Source: an uncultured Eubacteriales bacterium
GTDB taxonomy: Bacteria; Bacillota; Clostridia; Christensenellales; Borkfalkiaceae
Direction: 5' to 3'
Length of the DNA stretch: 64,000 nucleotides
Assembly (NCBI GenBank): GCA_900540805.1
Contig: UQHL01000007.1
Coordinates: 1-64,000, forward strand
The notes beneath the pieces are model-generated. The model had not been told where the DNA came from. It made no database searches and was given only the letters and a program-made list of their open reading frames with translations. The position numbers and the translations under genes were made by a program. Within the stretch, counting starts at the first letter, position 1; the number at the start of each line of letters is the position of its first letter. This document shows, piece after piece, positions 1 through 8,191 of the stretch.

Positions 1-14
1 AAGTGTTTTTTCTT

Positions 15-42
15 CCCCCAGTAGAACTGGGGGTTTATTTTC
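15..42 (+). terminator. Intrinsic terminator, rightward
   Basis: An 8-bp perfect stem (CCCCCAGT / ACTGGGGG, loop AGA) is followed by TTTATTTT on the plus strand. It probably ends a rightward transcript that begins left of the window, since no plus-strand gene lies inside the window here. Confidence 0.7.
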
Positions 43-57
43 GCTAAAGCTCCAACA

Positions 58-91
58 AAAAAATCCCTCGCCAAAACGCGGGGGATTTTTT
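58..91. terminator. Bidirectional terminator after the GH78 gene
   Basis: Arms 58-71 and 78-91 pair over 14 bp with one G-T pair (core AAATCCC / GGGGGATTT) around a 6-nt loop. Both ends carry runs of A or T, so it can terminate in both directions. On the minus strand it is the natural end of the GH78 gene that stops at 194. Confidence 0.7.
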
Positions 92-153
92 GCTTTTTGA
101 GACAGCTCGAAAACAGCGGGGGATTTTTTGCTTTTTGAGACAGCTCGAAAACA
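78..153. repeat. 38-bp perfect tandem duplication
   Basis: Positions 78-115 and 116-153 are identical 38-bp units beginning GCGGGGGATTTTTTGC and ending GCTCGAAAACA. The unit contains the right arm of the 58-91 terminator plus 24 bp of flanking sequence. Only two copies exist and there are no spacers, so this is a recent local duplication and not a CRISPR. Confidence 0.85.
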
Positions 154-193
154 TTCGCTCTCAAAATTCAAGCAAAACTCTCTTCAAATAGGT

Positions 194-2260
194 TCAGCAG
201 TCCATAGCGAGTCTTTCCCCGTCCGGATAGGAAAAGGTCACTTTTACGCCGTACTTTTTGGGAAAAGTAAAATTTTTATCGAACACGGGCGCGCCGTTTT
301 CAACTGTTTCGTAACCCGTGAGACAGCGGAGCAGAAGCACCGCCGCCACGGAGGCAAAGCCGTGATTGCAGCTTGCGCTCGGGGAATCGTTTTCCCACAG
401 CGTACCCGTCTTTTCCGCCATATCCGAAAAATAATCGAGACTTTCACGGATTACGCGCTCCCGCTCTCCTATGCCGCAGAGCCAAAAAAAGCGCAGATAA
501 TTTCCGATAAACATATTGCTGCGCCCCACTTCGGGATAGGCGTCCGCGCGCAGGGGGCCGAATTCCTCCATCATTTTCCGCCGAAATTCCGTGTCCGTCT
601 CCATTCCCGCAAACAGCGCGTAATATTGACAGGTTTCGCTTACGTGATCCGCGCATCTGACCAGCGCTCCCCCCTGCCGCAAGGCGTTGTCCGCAAAAAA
701 TTTTCCGTCGTAGGAGAGCCGAAGTATCTGCCCGCGCACCCGTCTTGCCTGCTCGCTCAGCTCAGGATCGCCGTAGAGCTTATCCACAGTCTCCAGCATC
801 AGCGCATAGAGCATATTGGACGGGAAGTTGACGCCCGATACGTACGCGGCGTCGTTTGAAACGCTCCACTCCAGAAATATCCAGCCGCGCAGGTTTTCCA
901 AAAGGCCGTATTCGTTGAGAAAGGGCGTAAAGAAATCGACGACGCCGTAAACCTTTTCCTTTGCCCGATCCACGATTTCGCGGTCGGACGTACGCAGGAA
1001 ATAGTCGTACAGCTCGAGAACAAACCACATCGCCCAATTGGGAATATAGGCGTGGTCGTGATGCTGGGCGGGGAAACAGTCGGGAAGCATCCCCTTTTCG
1101 ATCTCGGGCACGTCCGCAAGAATATAGTTTTCGAGGAAACGCTTTTCGATCTCGTTACGCCCCGTAAACAGCCGCTCCGCCTGCGCGGAAAAATACGAAT
1201 CGCACAGCCAGCCCGCGCGCTCCCGACCGGGACAATCGGTAAAGATATCCACCGCGTTTTGACGGAACGTAGCTGCCGCCGCCTCGAAAACCGCTTTCAC
1301 ACGCGCGTCTCCCTCCACGGAAATACAGTCGGCGCTCCCGTTTTCCAGCGTGACCAGCGACGGAACGATTTTAGCCTTTCCGGGGGAAAGAATCTTCAGA
1401 TATTTGAATGCGTACGGCTCCGCGCTCATCACCTCGTGCCGTCCCGCGGGCAGCGTCCAGCAGATGAAATCGTTGTTGGCGGAACGGCGGAAAATCCATT
1501 TTCCGTCGGGCAGGATCTCGTCGAATACAGCAAAAATTTTCACTTCGGCATCCGTCTCCACAACCAGCCGCAAAAAGCCCGACCGTTCGGAGGGCAGTTC
1601 GTAATCCGCCGCAAGATATCCCGTTTCGGTCTCCCCGATCAGATCCCTTTGTATGTCGAAAGCGCCCTCGGGGGTTCGATACAGCGGATTGTCCTTCCAC
1701 CATACCTCGCGCACCTCGTCAAACCCGCCGAAACTCGTTTCACCGAGAAAGCGGAACCCCGCCTCGGCATAATCCGCCTTGTCGCCGTTCCCTTCCAGCA
1801 GGATCGGCGCTTCGACGGAATAGACGGGAAGCGTCTCCCTCGCGGGACGACGGAGATCGTAAACCTCGAGAAACCCGCGCTGAAAGCTGTATCGGGGAAC
1901 GTCCCGACGGCGGTCGGAAACGCTTTCGCAGACGAAATCGGACGTTTCCGCAATCGTCCTTCCGCCGCGCGTCACCTCCGCGCCGAAATAGGGAAGCTGT
2001 TGGTCGCAGGCATAGCATGCGACGTTGTACGCCGTCACCTTCACGACGAGCTCGCGGACGCCCGAAAGAGAAAGCCGCCGCAAGCGCGCATATCCCGCGG
2101 CCGTGCGCTCGGGGCCGTAGGAAATAAATTCCCCGTCCGCCCAGACGCGGTAAAAATCCGCCGCGCAAAGCGTAAGCCCGTCGAAAGGCTCCTCCGAGCG
2201 GTAAGTAAAGGTCAATTCCCGATTTGCTTCGGCGCGGACGCCGCCCCATACAAATTGCAT
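194..2260 (-). CDS. GH78-like alpha-L-rhamnosidase family protein
   Basis: A 688-residue protein with no signal peptide, so probably cytoplasmic, acting on imported oligosaccharides. The N-terminal 300 residues are beta-rich, as in the accessory domains of GH78. The catalytic (alpha/alpha)6 barrel starts near residue 325 with DIFTDCPGRERAGW (339-351), which matches the DCPxRxER-type signature of GH78 with the acidic residue at E347. Downstream are FLEWS near 463, TLWEN near 621 and SCNHGF near 631, as in the barrel and its end. The start follows AAGGAG and a 7-9 nt spacer. It is the last gene of the leftmost locus but has its own extended -10 promoter after a hairpin. The family assignment rests on motifs; the true substrate could be another alpha-linked deoxysugar or uronate. 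Confidence 0.75.
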   Translation of the reverse strand: MQFVWGGVRAEANRELTFTYRSEEPFDGLTLCAADFYRVWADGEFISYGPERTAAGYARLRRLSLSGVRELVVKVTAYNVACYACDQQLPYFGAEVTRGGRTIAETSDFVCESVSDRRRDVPRYSFQRGFLEVYDLRRPARETLPVYSVEAPILLEGNGDKADYAEAGFRFLGETSFGGFDEVREVWWKDNPLYRTPEGAFDIQRDLIGETETGYLAADYELPSERSGFLRLVVETDAEVKIFAVFDEILPDGKWIFRRSANNDFICWTLPAGRHEVMSAEPYAFKYLKILSPGKAKIVPSLVTLENGSADCISVEGDARVKAVFEAAAATFRQNAVDIFTDCPGRERAGWLCDSYFSAQAERLFTGRNEIEKRFLENYILADVPEIEKGMLPDCFPAQHHDHAYIPNWAMWFVLELYDYFLRTSDREIVDRAKEKVYGVVDFFTPFLNEYGLLENLRGWIFLEWSVSNDAAYVSGVNFPSNMLYALMLETVDKLYGDPELSEQARRVRGQILRLSYDGKFFADNALRQGGALVRCADHVSETCQYYALFAGMETDTEFRRKMMEEFGPLRADAYPEVGRSNMFIGNYLRFFWLCGIGERERVIRESLDYFSDMAEKTGTLWENDSPSASCNHGFASVAAVLLLRCLTGYETVENGAPVFDKNFTFPKKYGVKVTFSYPDGERLAMDC

Positions 2261-2289
2261 AAACCCCCACTCCTTAAAGTATTCTATTT

Positions 2290-2298
2290 ATTATAACA
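2290..2298 (-). promoter_or_regulatory. Extended -10 promoter for the GH78 gene
   Basis: The minus strand reads TGTTATAAT, a TGnTATAAT extended -10 element, about 30 nt before the start codon. No good -35 hexamer is seen at 17 bp, as is usual for extended -10 promoters. Confidence 0.5.
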
Positions 2299-2303
2299 CC
2301 AAA

Positions 2304-2335
2304 CGCGCCCCGCGAAACACGGGGCGCGCCTTTTT
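2304..2335. terminator. GC-rich terminator hairpin
   Basis: A perfect 9-bp stem CGCGCCCCG / CGGGGCGCG with a 7-nt loop lies between the stop of the 1146-residue surface protein and the GH78 promoter. T5 follows on the plus strand and only T3 on the minus strand, so leftward termination may be partial. Confidence 0.5.
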
Positions 2336-2338
2336 ATC

Positions 2339-5300
2339 TTAACCGCGCCTGCGCTTCAGAAGAAGCGCCGCGCCGCAGACGACGGCCGCCGCCAGCATAC
2401 CGCCCACGGCGATACTGCTTCCGCACCCGCCGCTTTCGGAAGTCGAAGAAGAACCCTCCGAAGACGAGCCTTCCGCCGTCTTGGTGCCGTTTTTAAGCCC
2501 CGCGTTGAAGTCTGCCACGGCCTTTTCGAGCGCCGCCTTTGCCGCGTCGATTTCCGCTTGCGCAGCGTCTTCTTTCGCCGCGGCCGTTTTCGCGGTATCG
2601 ACGTCCGCAGTCAAAGCGTCCATCGCCTGCTGCGTCGTCCATTTTTTATCGGGTTCGACGTCTTTCCCGTCCGCGCTGACCACCGCGCTTTTTTTCGCGT
2701 TCTCCGCCGCGTCTATGGCGGCTTCGAGAGCCGTCTTATCCACGGGGACTTCCGCCTTCGTGCCGTCCTTTACTTCCGCATTGAAAGCCGTCACGGCGGT
2801 GTCCAAAGCCGTCCTTGCCGCGGCCAGCGCGTCTTTATCCGCAGCCGCGTCCGCATACACCCCTTCGGCCGCTTCGATCGCCGCATTGAGAGCGTCGAGG
2901 CCGGCTTTCGTCGTCCACTTTTGAGAGACGTCTATCTCCGAGCCGTCCACGCTGACCGCGACGTTTTGTTTCGCGGCTTTCGCCGCGTCGATAGCCGCTT
3001 TCAAGGCGCTCGTATCCGCCAGCGTCACCGTAACCTTCTGCGTCTCGGGATTGAGCGAAACCGTGCGGCCCGAATATCCCGCCGCCGTCACCGTCGCTTC
3101 CACGACGTCCGTCTGTCCCCCGAGGATGTAGGCCTTCGTTTCCTCGTCATAGACAAAATCTCCGTCCGCATCCGTAATGATCACCGCGTCCTCGATAACG
3201 CCGCCGTTATCGTCAAGCACCTCGATCACCGCCGAATAGGTATGGGTCGTGGTCATGGAAACGCCCTGCGCGGCCGTATCGAACGTTACGCTCGCCGTGC
3301 GCACACCGTAATTTTCCATTTCAAACTTGATAAACTTAGCTTCCGCCGAATCCTCACGGATTCCCGAAACGGTATATACGCCCTCGGCATACGTCACCGC
3401 AAAGCCCTCGGCAGGCTGCGACGCCGTCGCCGAATCATATACCTTAAGATAATCTTCCGCACCCGCGATTGCCACGGTCCTTTTCCCTTCTCCCTCGCCG
3501 TAGGTGTAGGCAAGCGTCACCTGCGTCGAATACAGCCTTACGGCCGTGAGCGCTGCCGAAACGCTTGCGGAGGTAACCGTCGTTTTCGCGGGAACATATC
3601 CCTCGGCCGAGAAACGCACGGTCTTGACGCCGTTCGTTTCATAAAGCCCCGAAATGACATAGACTTTGCTTTCCGCGTCGTAAATCACGGACGCGTTCTC
3701 TTTGTTTTCATCGGTATAGACGGAGAGCGCGTCTTGCATATTTTCGAGAAGAGCGCCCGTACCGCTCTTTAACGTAATGTTTAAGGAATATTCCTTATAA
3801 ATAGGAACTTCTTTTTCCGCGCTTTCCTTATCGAGCGCAACCGTACCGTTTGCCCCGCCCTTTTCCGCCGTTACGGTCAAACTCTTGTTTATACCCTTGA
3901 TCGTATAGGTTCCGTCGCCGTTATCGATCGTTTTGATATAGCCGGTAACGTCGGTTTCGCCGTCTTTTACCGTCAGCGAAGCGCCCGCGACCGTCGCGCC
4001 GTCCTTGTCTTTGACGGTGAGCGTCTTGTCGTACGTCGTCTCCGCCGAACCCAGCGTCACCCTTTCGTCCGCCGTTTTGCTTGCGTAATCGACGGCAAAT
4101 TCGCTTTTCACGCCGCCCGCGGTTTCCAGCGTCAGTTTTGCGATCCGTCCGACGTCGTAAGAAATGTATTCCAGCCCCGTTTCGGTAAGATTTCCGCCGA
4201 GCAGGGAAACCTCCCGACCTTGAGCGTCGCAGGCCTTCATGGCCGCATACTTTTCGGCCGCGCCGTAAAGATCGGTGACGGCCGCCGTTACGCCGACGCG
4301 GGGCACGTAAAATTTCACGGCGTTGTCGCCCGCCCAGCCGCTTACGCCGAAATTCGTCTTTCCTTCGGCGTTCCTCCATTCCGCATCGGGAAACGCCACG
4401 GCGAGCGGGTTGAAGGATTTTCCGATATGCTCGGCATACGGCGTGCCCGCAAGCTGCGAATGGCCCTTAAAGGGAACGAGCACGTCGTTGAGATAAATTC
4501 CCCATTCCCCGCCGACTTTTTTAAGCGAAAATTTCATATTCGTCCAATCGGAAGAGCCGGGCGCCGCGGGATCGATCTTGGGAAAGGAGCCGTCGTTGGG
4601 ATCGGAGGTGGTCGTCAGCTGAAGCCAGCCGTTGCCCTGATAATTCATATACACTTCGGGACAGAGCCGATTGCCGTCCGCGTTGGTAAAAAATACGCAG
4701 AAGCCGTTTGCGGGAATCGCGGTGGGCCAGCCCACGCCGTTTGTGGGCAGAAAGAATATCCCGAAGTTGCCGCCGTTGCCCTGTACGCCGAGCTGCAAAT
4801 CAATCCCGTCCTCGTCCGTCACCGTCACGAGGCCGCCGTTATCGAAAGCGTTCCACTGCTGGTTTTGCGTGACGGACTGCGTAAACTCGTACGTCCCCGT
4901 GGCGAAGGAATCGGAGGCAAAACGGATTTCCGTGTCCGTCAGGGCCGCCGTCGCCGTCTTGCCGTATCCGTTTTCCAATTTTACCGATACGGGCGTAAAC
5001 GCCTGCGCCGTCGTAAATTCGTATCCCGTCTCCGTCACCTTGTTTGCGGATACGGGATAGGCGTTCCCCTGCGCGTCGTACGCTTCGACGACTTTCGCGT
5101 TTGTGCCGTTGACGAATGAAACGCCCTTTACCGTGGTTTTCGTTTCGAAAATTTCAAGATTTCGGGCGTCGGTAAACACATTCGCCCCGAAATAGGTGCA
5201 GCCGTCCGCCGTCATGACGTCGTCGTCGGAAAAATCGTATGTATAACCGTTATACGTAAGCCCCGAGGACAGATCGTTCCAAAGCGTCTTTTCGCCGCCG

Positions 5301-5779
5301 TCGGGCGTGTAATAAAGCTTGTAATGCGTGCTTTCTTCCACAGTTTCGCGCGCCAGCGTAAACGTCACCTTTGCCTTGTCGGGAAACAGCTGCGTCGTGC
5401 CCGCCGCCTGCGTAAGCTGTTTCCAGCCCACGTTGTTGTAAAGCTCCAGCTCGCCCGTAGCGTACCCGATCAGGCTGATCCCCTTATTCTTCCCCGCGCC
5501 GTTTGCGTCGGGAATCGTTCCCTCGCCCTGATAAAACCCGAACAGCACCAGCTTCTCGGGCGCCGCCGCGGCCGTTTTTAAAGTGACGCTCGCTTCGTTG
5601 CCGACAAATTTCAGTTTTTTGCTGAAATTTTGTCCCGCCTCATAAGCCGAAACTACCGTAGCCGTCTCCACCGTGGTCTCTGCGTCCGCAAAGGTCGTCG
5701 GCAGTACAATCCCCGCCCCCGCCGTCACAGTCGCTGCAAGGGCGAGCGCGGCCGACCATTTTACAAATTTTCCGTTCAT
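2339..5779 (-). CDS. Giant surface protein, FIVAR-like repeats and C-terminal anchor
   Basis: 1146 residues. A signal peptide (residues 1-33, ending TTFADAE) is followed by two beta-sandwich regions of the kind used to bind glycans, then several Ig or carboxypeptidase-regulatory-like segments. Near residues 930-1100 are two helical repeats containing AAIDAA..KK/QN.AVS.DG and KWTT, which resemble FIVAR sugar-binding modules. The C-terminus has a Ser-rich linker, SGGCGSS, a hydrophobic helix and KRRRG. It is therefore exported and held at the cell surface. No catalytic motif is seen. It is the fifth of the run of exported proteins (the 15.0-2.3 kb genes) and starts behind AGGAGG. Function is inferred as glycan binding or adhesion. 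Confidence 0.6.
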   Translation of the reverse strand: MNGKFVKWSAALALAATVTAGAGIVLPTTFADAETTVETATVVSAYEAGQNFSKKLKFVGNEASVTLKTAAAAPEKLVLFGFYQGEGTIPDANGAGKNKGISLIGYATGELELYNNVGWKQLTQAAGTTQLFPDKAKVTFTLARETVEESTHYKLYYTPDGGEKTLWNDLSSGLTYNGYTYDFSDDDVMTADGCTYFGANVFTDARNLEIFETKTTVKGVSFVNGTNAKVVEAYDAQGNAYPVSANKVTETGYEFTTAQAFTPVSVKLENGYGKTATAALTDTEIRFASDSFATGTYEFTQSVTQNQQWNAFDNGGLVTVTDEDGIDLQLGVQGNGGNFGIFFLPTNGVGWPTAIPANGFCVFFTNADGNRLCPEVYMNYQGNGWLQLTTTSDPNDGSFPKIDPAAPGSSDWTNMKFSLKKVGGEWGIYLNDVLVPFKGHSQLAGTPYAEHIGKSFNPLAVAFPDAEWRNAEGKTNFGVSGWAGDNAVKFYVPRVGVTAAVTDLYGAAEKYAAMKACDAQGREVSLLGGNLTETGLEYISYDVGRIAKLTLETAGGVKSEFAVDYASKTADERVTLGSAETTYDKTLTVKDKDGATVAGASLTVKDGETDVTGYIKTIDNGDGTYTIKGINKSLTVTAEKGGANGTVALDKESAEKEVPIYKEYSLNITLKSGTGALLENMQDALSVYTDENKENASVIYDAESKVYVISGLYETNGVKTVRFSAEGYVPAKTTVTSASVSAALTAVRLYSTQVTLAYTYGEGEGKRTVAIAGAEDYLKVYDSATASQPAEGFAVTYAEGVYTVSGIREDSAEAKFIKFEMENYGVRTASVTFDTAAQGVSMTTTHTYSAVIEVLDDNGGVIEDAVIITDADGDFVYDEETKAYILGGQTDVVEATVTAAGYSGRTVSLNPETQKVTVTLADTSALKAAIDAAKAAKQNVAVSVDGSEIDVSQKWTTKAGLDALNAAIEAAEGVYADAAADKDALAAARTALDTAVTAFNAEVKDGTKAEVPVDKTALEAAIDAAENAKKSAVVSADGKDVEPDKKWTTQQAMDALTADVDTAKTAAAKEDAAQAEIDAAKAALEKAVADFNAGLKNGTKTAEGSSSEGSSSTSESGGCGSSIAVGGMLAAAVVCGAALLLKRRRG

Positions 5780-5805
5780 ATTTTCCTCCTGCTGAATTTA
5801 TATTT

Positions 5806-5824
5806 TCCGCACTAAAAATGCGGA
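5806..5824 (-). other. Intercistronic hairpin
   Basis: A 6-bp stem TCCGCA / TGCGGA with a 7-nt A/T loop lies directly after the stop codon of the 788-residue protein. No T-run follows on the minus strand, so it is more likely an mRNA-stabilising or attenuating hairpin than a terminator. Confidence 0.3.
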
Positions 5825-8191
5825 TCAGTTCTTTCTTTCGTTTCCGCGGCGTTTCTTTCCGCAGAGAATAACCGCTCCGACGGCGGCGAGGATCCCCGTT
5901 CCCGCGCCGACGACGCTGTTGCAGCCGCCCGAAAGCTCGGGCGCGGCGGGCTCGGCAAGCACATAGGTCAGCTCGGGGTTTTCTTCATCCACCCTGCCCG
6001 CTTCCACGCCGTTGACCAACACCGCGTAAGCCTTCGTCAGCCTTGACGCTTCGTACGTTTCGCCGTTGAGATATGTCTTTTTGGTTTCGCCGTCGGCGCG
6101 GAGGGTAACCAGCGCGTCCGTCACGGAGCTTCCGTCGGCGTTTTTCACCGCGATCCGCGCTCGGAACAGCTTTCCCGTAACGTTGATCGTAACTTCCCTC
6201 TCGTCGGAGCCGATCTCTGAACGGTCCGCCGCGGAAAATCCTTCCACGGATACGAGCTTAAACGTCGTCGCCCCGTAGGAAAGAAGCTCAAGCTTGCCCT
6301 GCGCGTCCGTCGTAAACACGCCGAACCCGAAATCGACCGCCGTATCGGCGACGGGCGCGCCGTTATAGAGTACGCGCACTTCCGTCGAGTTTGCATTTTC
6401 CAGCTCGGGCGAAAGCGAATCGCCCGTCAGCGTATAGACGTCCTTTTTCAGGATTGCACCCTCTACGGACAACGTGAGCGTCGAGCCCGTTCCCACATGC
6501 GGGACGGATACGCGGCCGCCTTTTACGGTTCCGCTTCCCTTCGCCACGCCGTCGATCGTCCAGCAAACGACGGTGCCGTCGGGGACGGGCAGAGAGAGCG
6601 CGCATTCGAATTCGTCCGAAAGAGCGACCTGCACCGTCTTGTTTTTGCCGTTGAGCCAGGCGTACCGCGTGGCCTTGCCCGGCTTGGAAATCTCGACGGC
6701 GAGCTCGCCGACGACGTTTTTCAGCTGATACGCGGTGCCTGCGGCCGTAAACGTTTTCCCGCCCGCCTTGACCTCCGCGCCCGCTTCCGTGACGACGGTG
6801 GCGGTAAAGGCCGTGGAGGTATATAATTTCAGAGGTTTGCCGTCGCAGTTTTCATCGAGGGAAAGCCGCGCTTCGCGGTAAGAGGCAACGCCTTCGAAAC
6901 GGAGCTCGTGCGCGCCCATTTTCCCGAAAAAGCCCGAAATACCATATACGCCCGTCGAGCTTTCGAAAATCGACGCCGAAACCTCGTCGTCCCCTTTATA
7001 CGTCTTAAGACGATCGGCCATGCCCGAGACGGGTTTTCCCGTAGCTTCGTTGACAAGCGCGACGGACAAAGCGATCGGCTTTTCCTCCAGCGCGATTTCC
7101 ACAGCTTCGTCGGTGCCTGCGGGGATGACGAGCGTCTTTTCCGCAAAACCCGCGCGCGAGGCCGTCACCTCTAATTCGGCCGCGCAGTCCTCTATCGCGT
7201 AAAGTCCGCCGTCGGAAGTGACTTTGACGTATTCGGTGATGTCCCTTCCGTCCCTTCGAATGGTAAAGCTCACCTTGTCGAGCGGGGCTCCCCCGCCCGT
7301 CACCCGAACGCGGTAATCCGTCCCCTCTATCGTATTGCCCGACCCGATTTTTGCCTTTGCGGAAACGCCGCCCGCCGTAGTTACCTTTAAGGTACGGATA
7401 AGGTTTCCCGTCAGGGAGGAAAGGGTAAACGTATCCCCGTCGAGAGCCGAGCCGATTAACGGGATTTCGTTGCCGTATTCGTCAAACGCCGCTTCTATGC
7501 CGTAGCCGCGTATTTTCTCCCCGTCCCTGTCGAGCACGCCGAGCGATCCCGTAACCGTCTGTGCATACACGGTAGCCTGCCCGCCGCCGTCCCAAAGACC
7601 CCATTCCACATACGTTTTTCCGTTTGCGGAATAATCGCTTTCGGCGATGTAATCCAGCGGATTGATCGTATCGCCCGCAGTCGTCCCGCCCTGCCCTTTC
7701 GCCTTTCCCGTAAGCAGCTCGCCGTCGATATAGACGCCGCGCGCGCCGTTGACGTTTCTGATCGATACGGTAACGGTATCGCCGGGACGGATGGAGCCGA
7801 TTTCCAGCGTTTCGGTCAGCTGCGCCCAGTTGTCGTTGCGATAGACCTCGAACGCCATGCAGACGTTGTTCGAATTATACATCAAAAGCCCGATGCCCGC
7901 CGTAGCGCCCGCCGCGGGAGCGCCCGCGCCGCGGTCGGAATTATTAAACCCCAGATAGGCAAACCTTCCCGACGGCACGTCGATCGAAACCGTCAGCTCC
8001 AGCGACTGCGTGGAAAGGACGGCCAGATTGGGCCCGCGCGCGTTTACGCCCTCTATGCGCCGATATACCTTGTTTTCGACGGCCAGCTCCGCCGCCTGCG
8101 CGGCCGCAGCAAGGCCCGGCACCAGCGCGCCCGCCAGACACAGGGCGGCCGCGGCCACGGCGGAGATTATGGCAGCGAAATATCTCTTCAT
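5825..8191 (-). CDS. Surface protein with carboxypeptidase-like Ig repeats and C-terminal anchor
   Basis: 788 residues. Signal peptide 1-34 (hydrophobic core AAALCLAGALVPGLAAAA). Residues 40-240 are beta-rich and end in an NPLDYI...W.LWDGG segment similar in layout to the LamG-like N-terminus of the neighbouring surface protein. After that come four or five 80-100 residue modules with G..V......T...G.Y.I or D..G...L patterns typical of carboxypeptidase-regulatory-like folds. The tail is ELSGGCNSV, a hydrophobic helix, then GKKRRGNERKN. The start overlaps the stop of the upstream gene by four bases (ATGA) and has GAGGAGG before it, indicating coupled translation. No enzyme motif is seen; a cell-surface structural or binding role is inferred. 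Confidence 0.6.
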   Translation of the reverse strand: MKRYFAAIISAVAAAALCLAGALVPGLAAAAQAAELAVENKVYRRIEGVNARGPNLAVLSTQSLELTVSIDVPSGRFAYLGFNNSDRGAGAPAAGATAGIGLLMYNSNNVCMAFEVYRNDNWAQLTETLEIGSIRPGDTVTVSIRNVNGARGVYIDGELLTGKAKGQGGTTAGDTINPLDYIAESDYSANGKTYVEWGLWDGGGQATVYAQTVTGSLGVLDRDGEKIRGYGIEAAFDEYGNEIPLIGSALDGDTFTLSSLTGNLIRTLKVTTAGGVSAKAKIGSGNTIEGTDYRVRVTGGGAPLDKVSFTIRRDGRDITEYVKVTSDGGLYAIEDCAAELEVTASRAGFAEKTLVIPAGTDEAVEIALEEKPIALSVALVNEATGKPVSGMADRLKTYKGDDEVSASIFESSTGVYGISGFFGKMGAHELRFEGVASYREARLSLDENCDGKPLKLYTSTAFTATVVTEAGAEVKAGGKTFTAAGTAYQLKNVVGELAVEISKPGKATRYAWLNGKNKTVQVALSDEFECALSLPVPDGTVVCWTIDGVAKGSGTVKGGRVSVPHVGTGSTLTLSVEGAILKKDVYTLTGDSLSPELENANSTEVRVLYNGAPVADTAVDFGFGVFTTDAQGKLELLSYGATTFKLVSVEGFSAADRSEIGSDEREVTINVTGKLFRARIAVKNADGSSVTDALVTLRADGETKKTYLNGETYEASRLTKAYAVLVNGVEAGRVDEENPELTYVLAEPAAPELSGGCNSVVGAGTGILAAVGAVILCGKKRRGNERKN

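Noticed and set aside
78..153. CRISPR remnant
   Set aside because: Two adjoining copies without spacers that include a terminator arm.
1052..2296. Long plus-strand frame opposite the GH78 gene
   Set aside because: It is Arg-rich, has no ribosome site and mirrors the codon bias of the minus-strand gene. The same holds for frames at 8356-10026, 30486-32621, 37710-40310 and 41421-43004.
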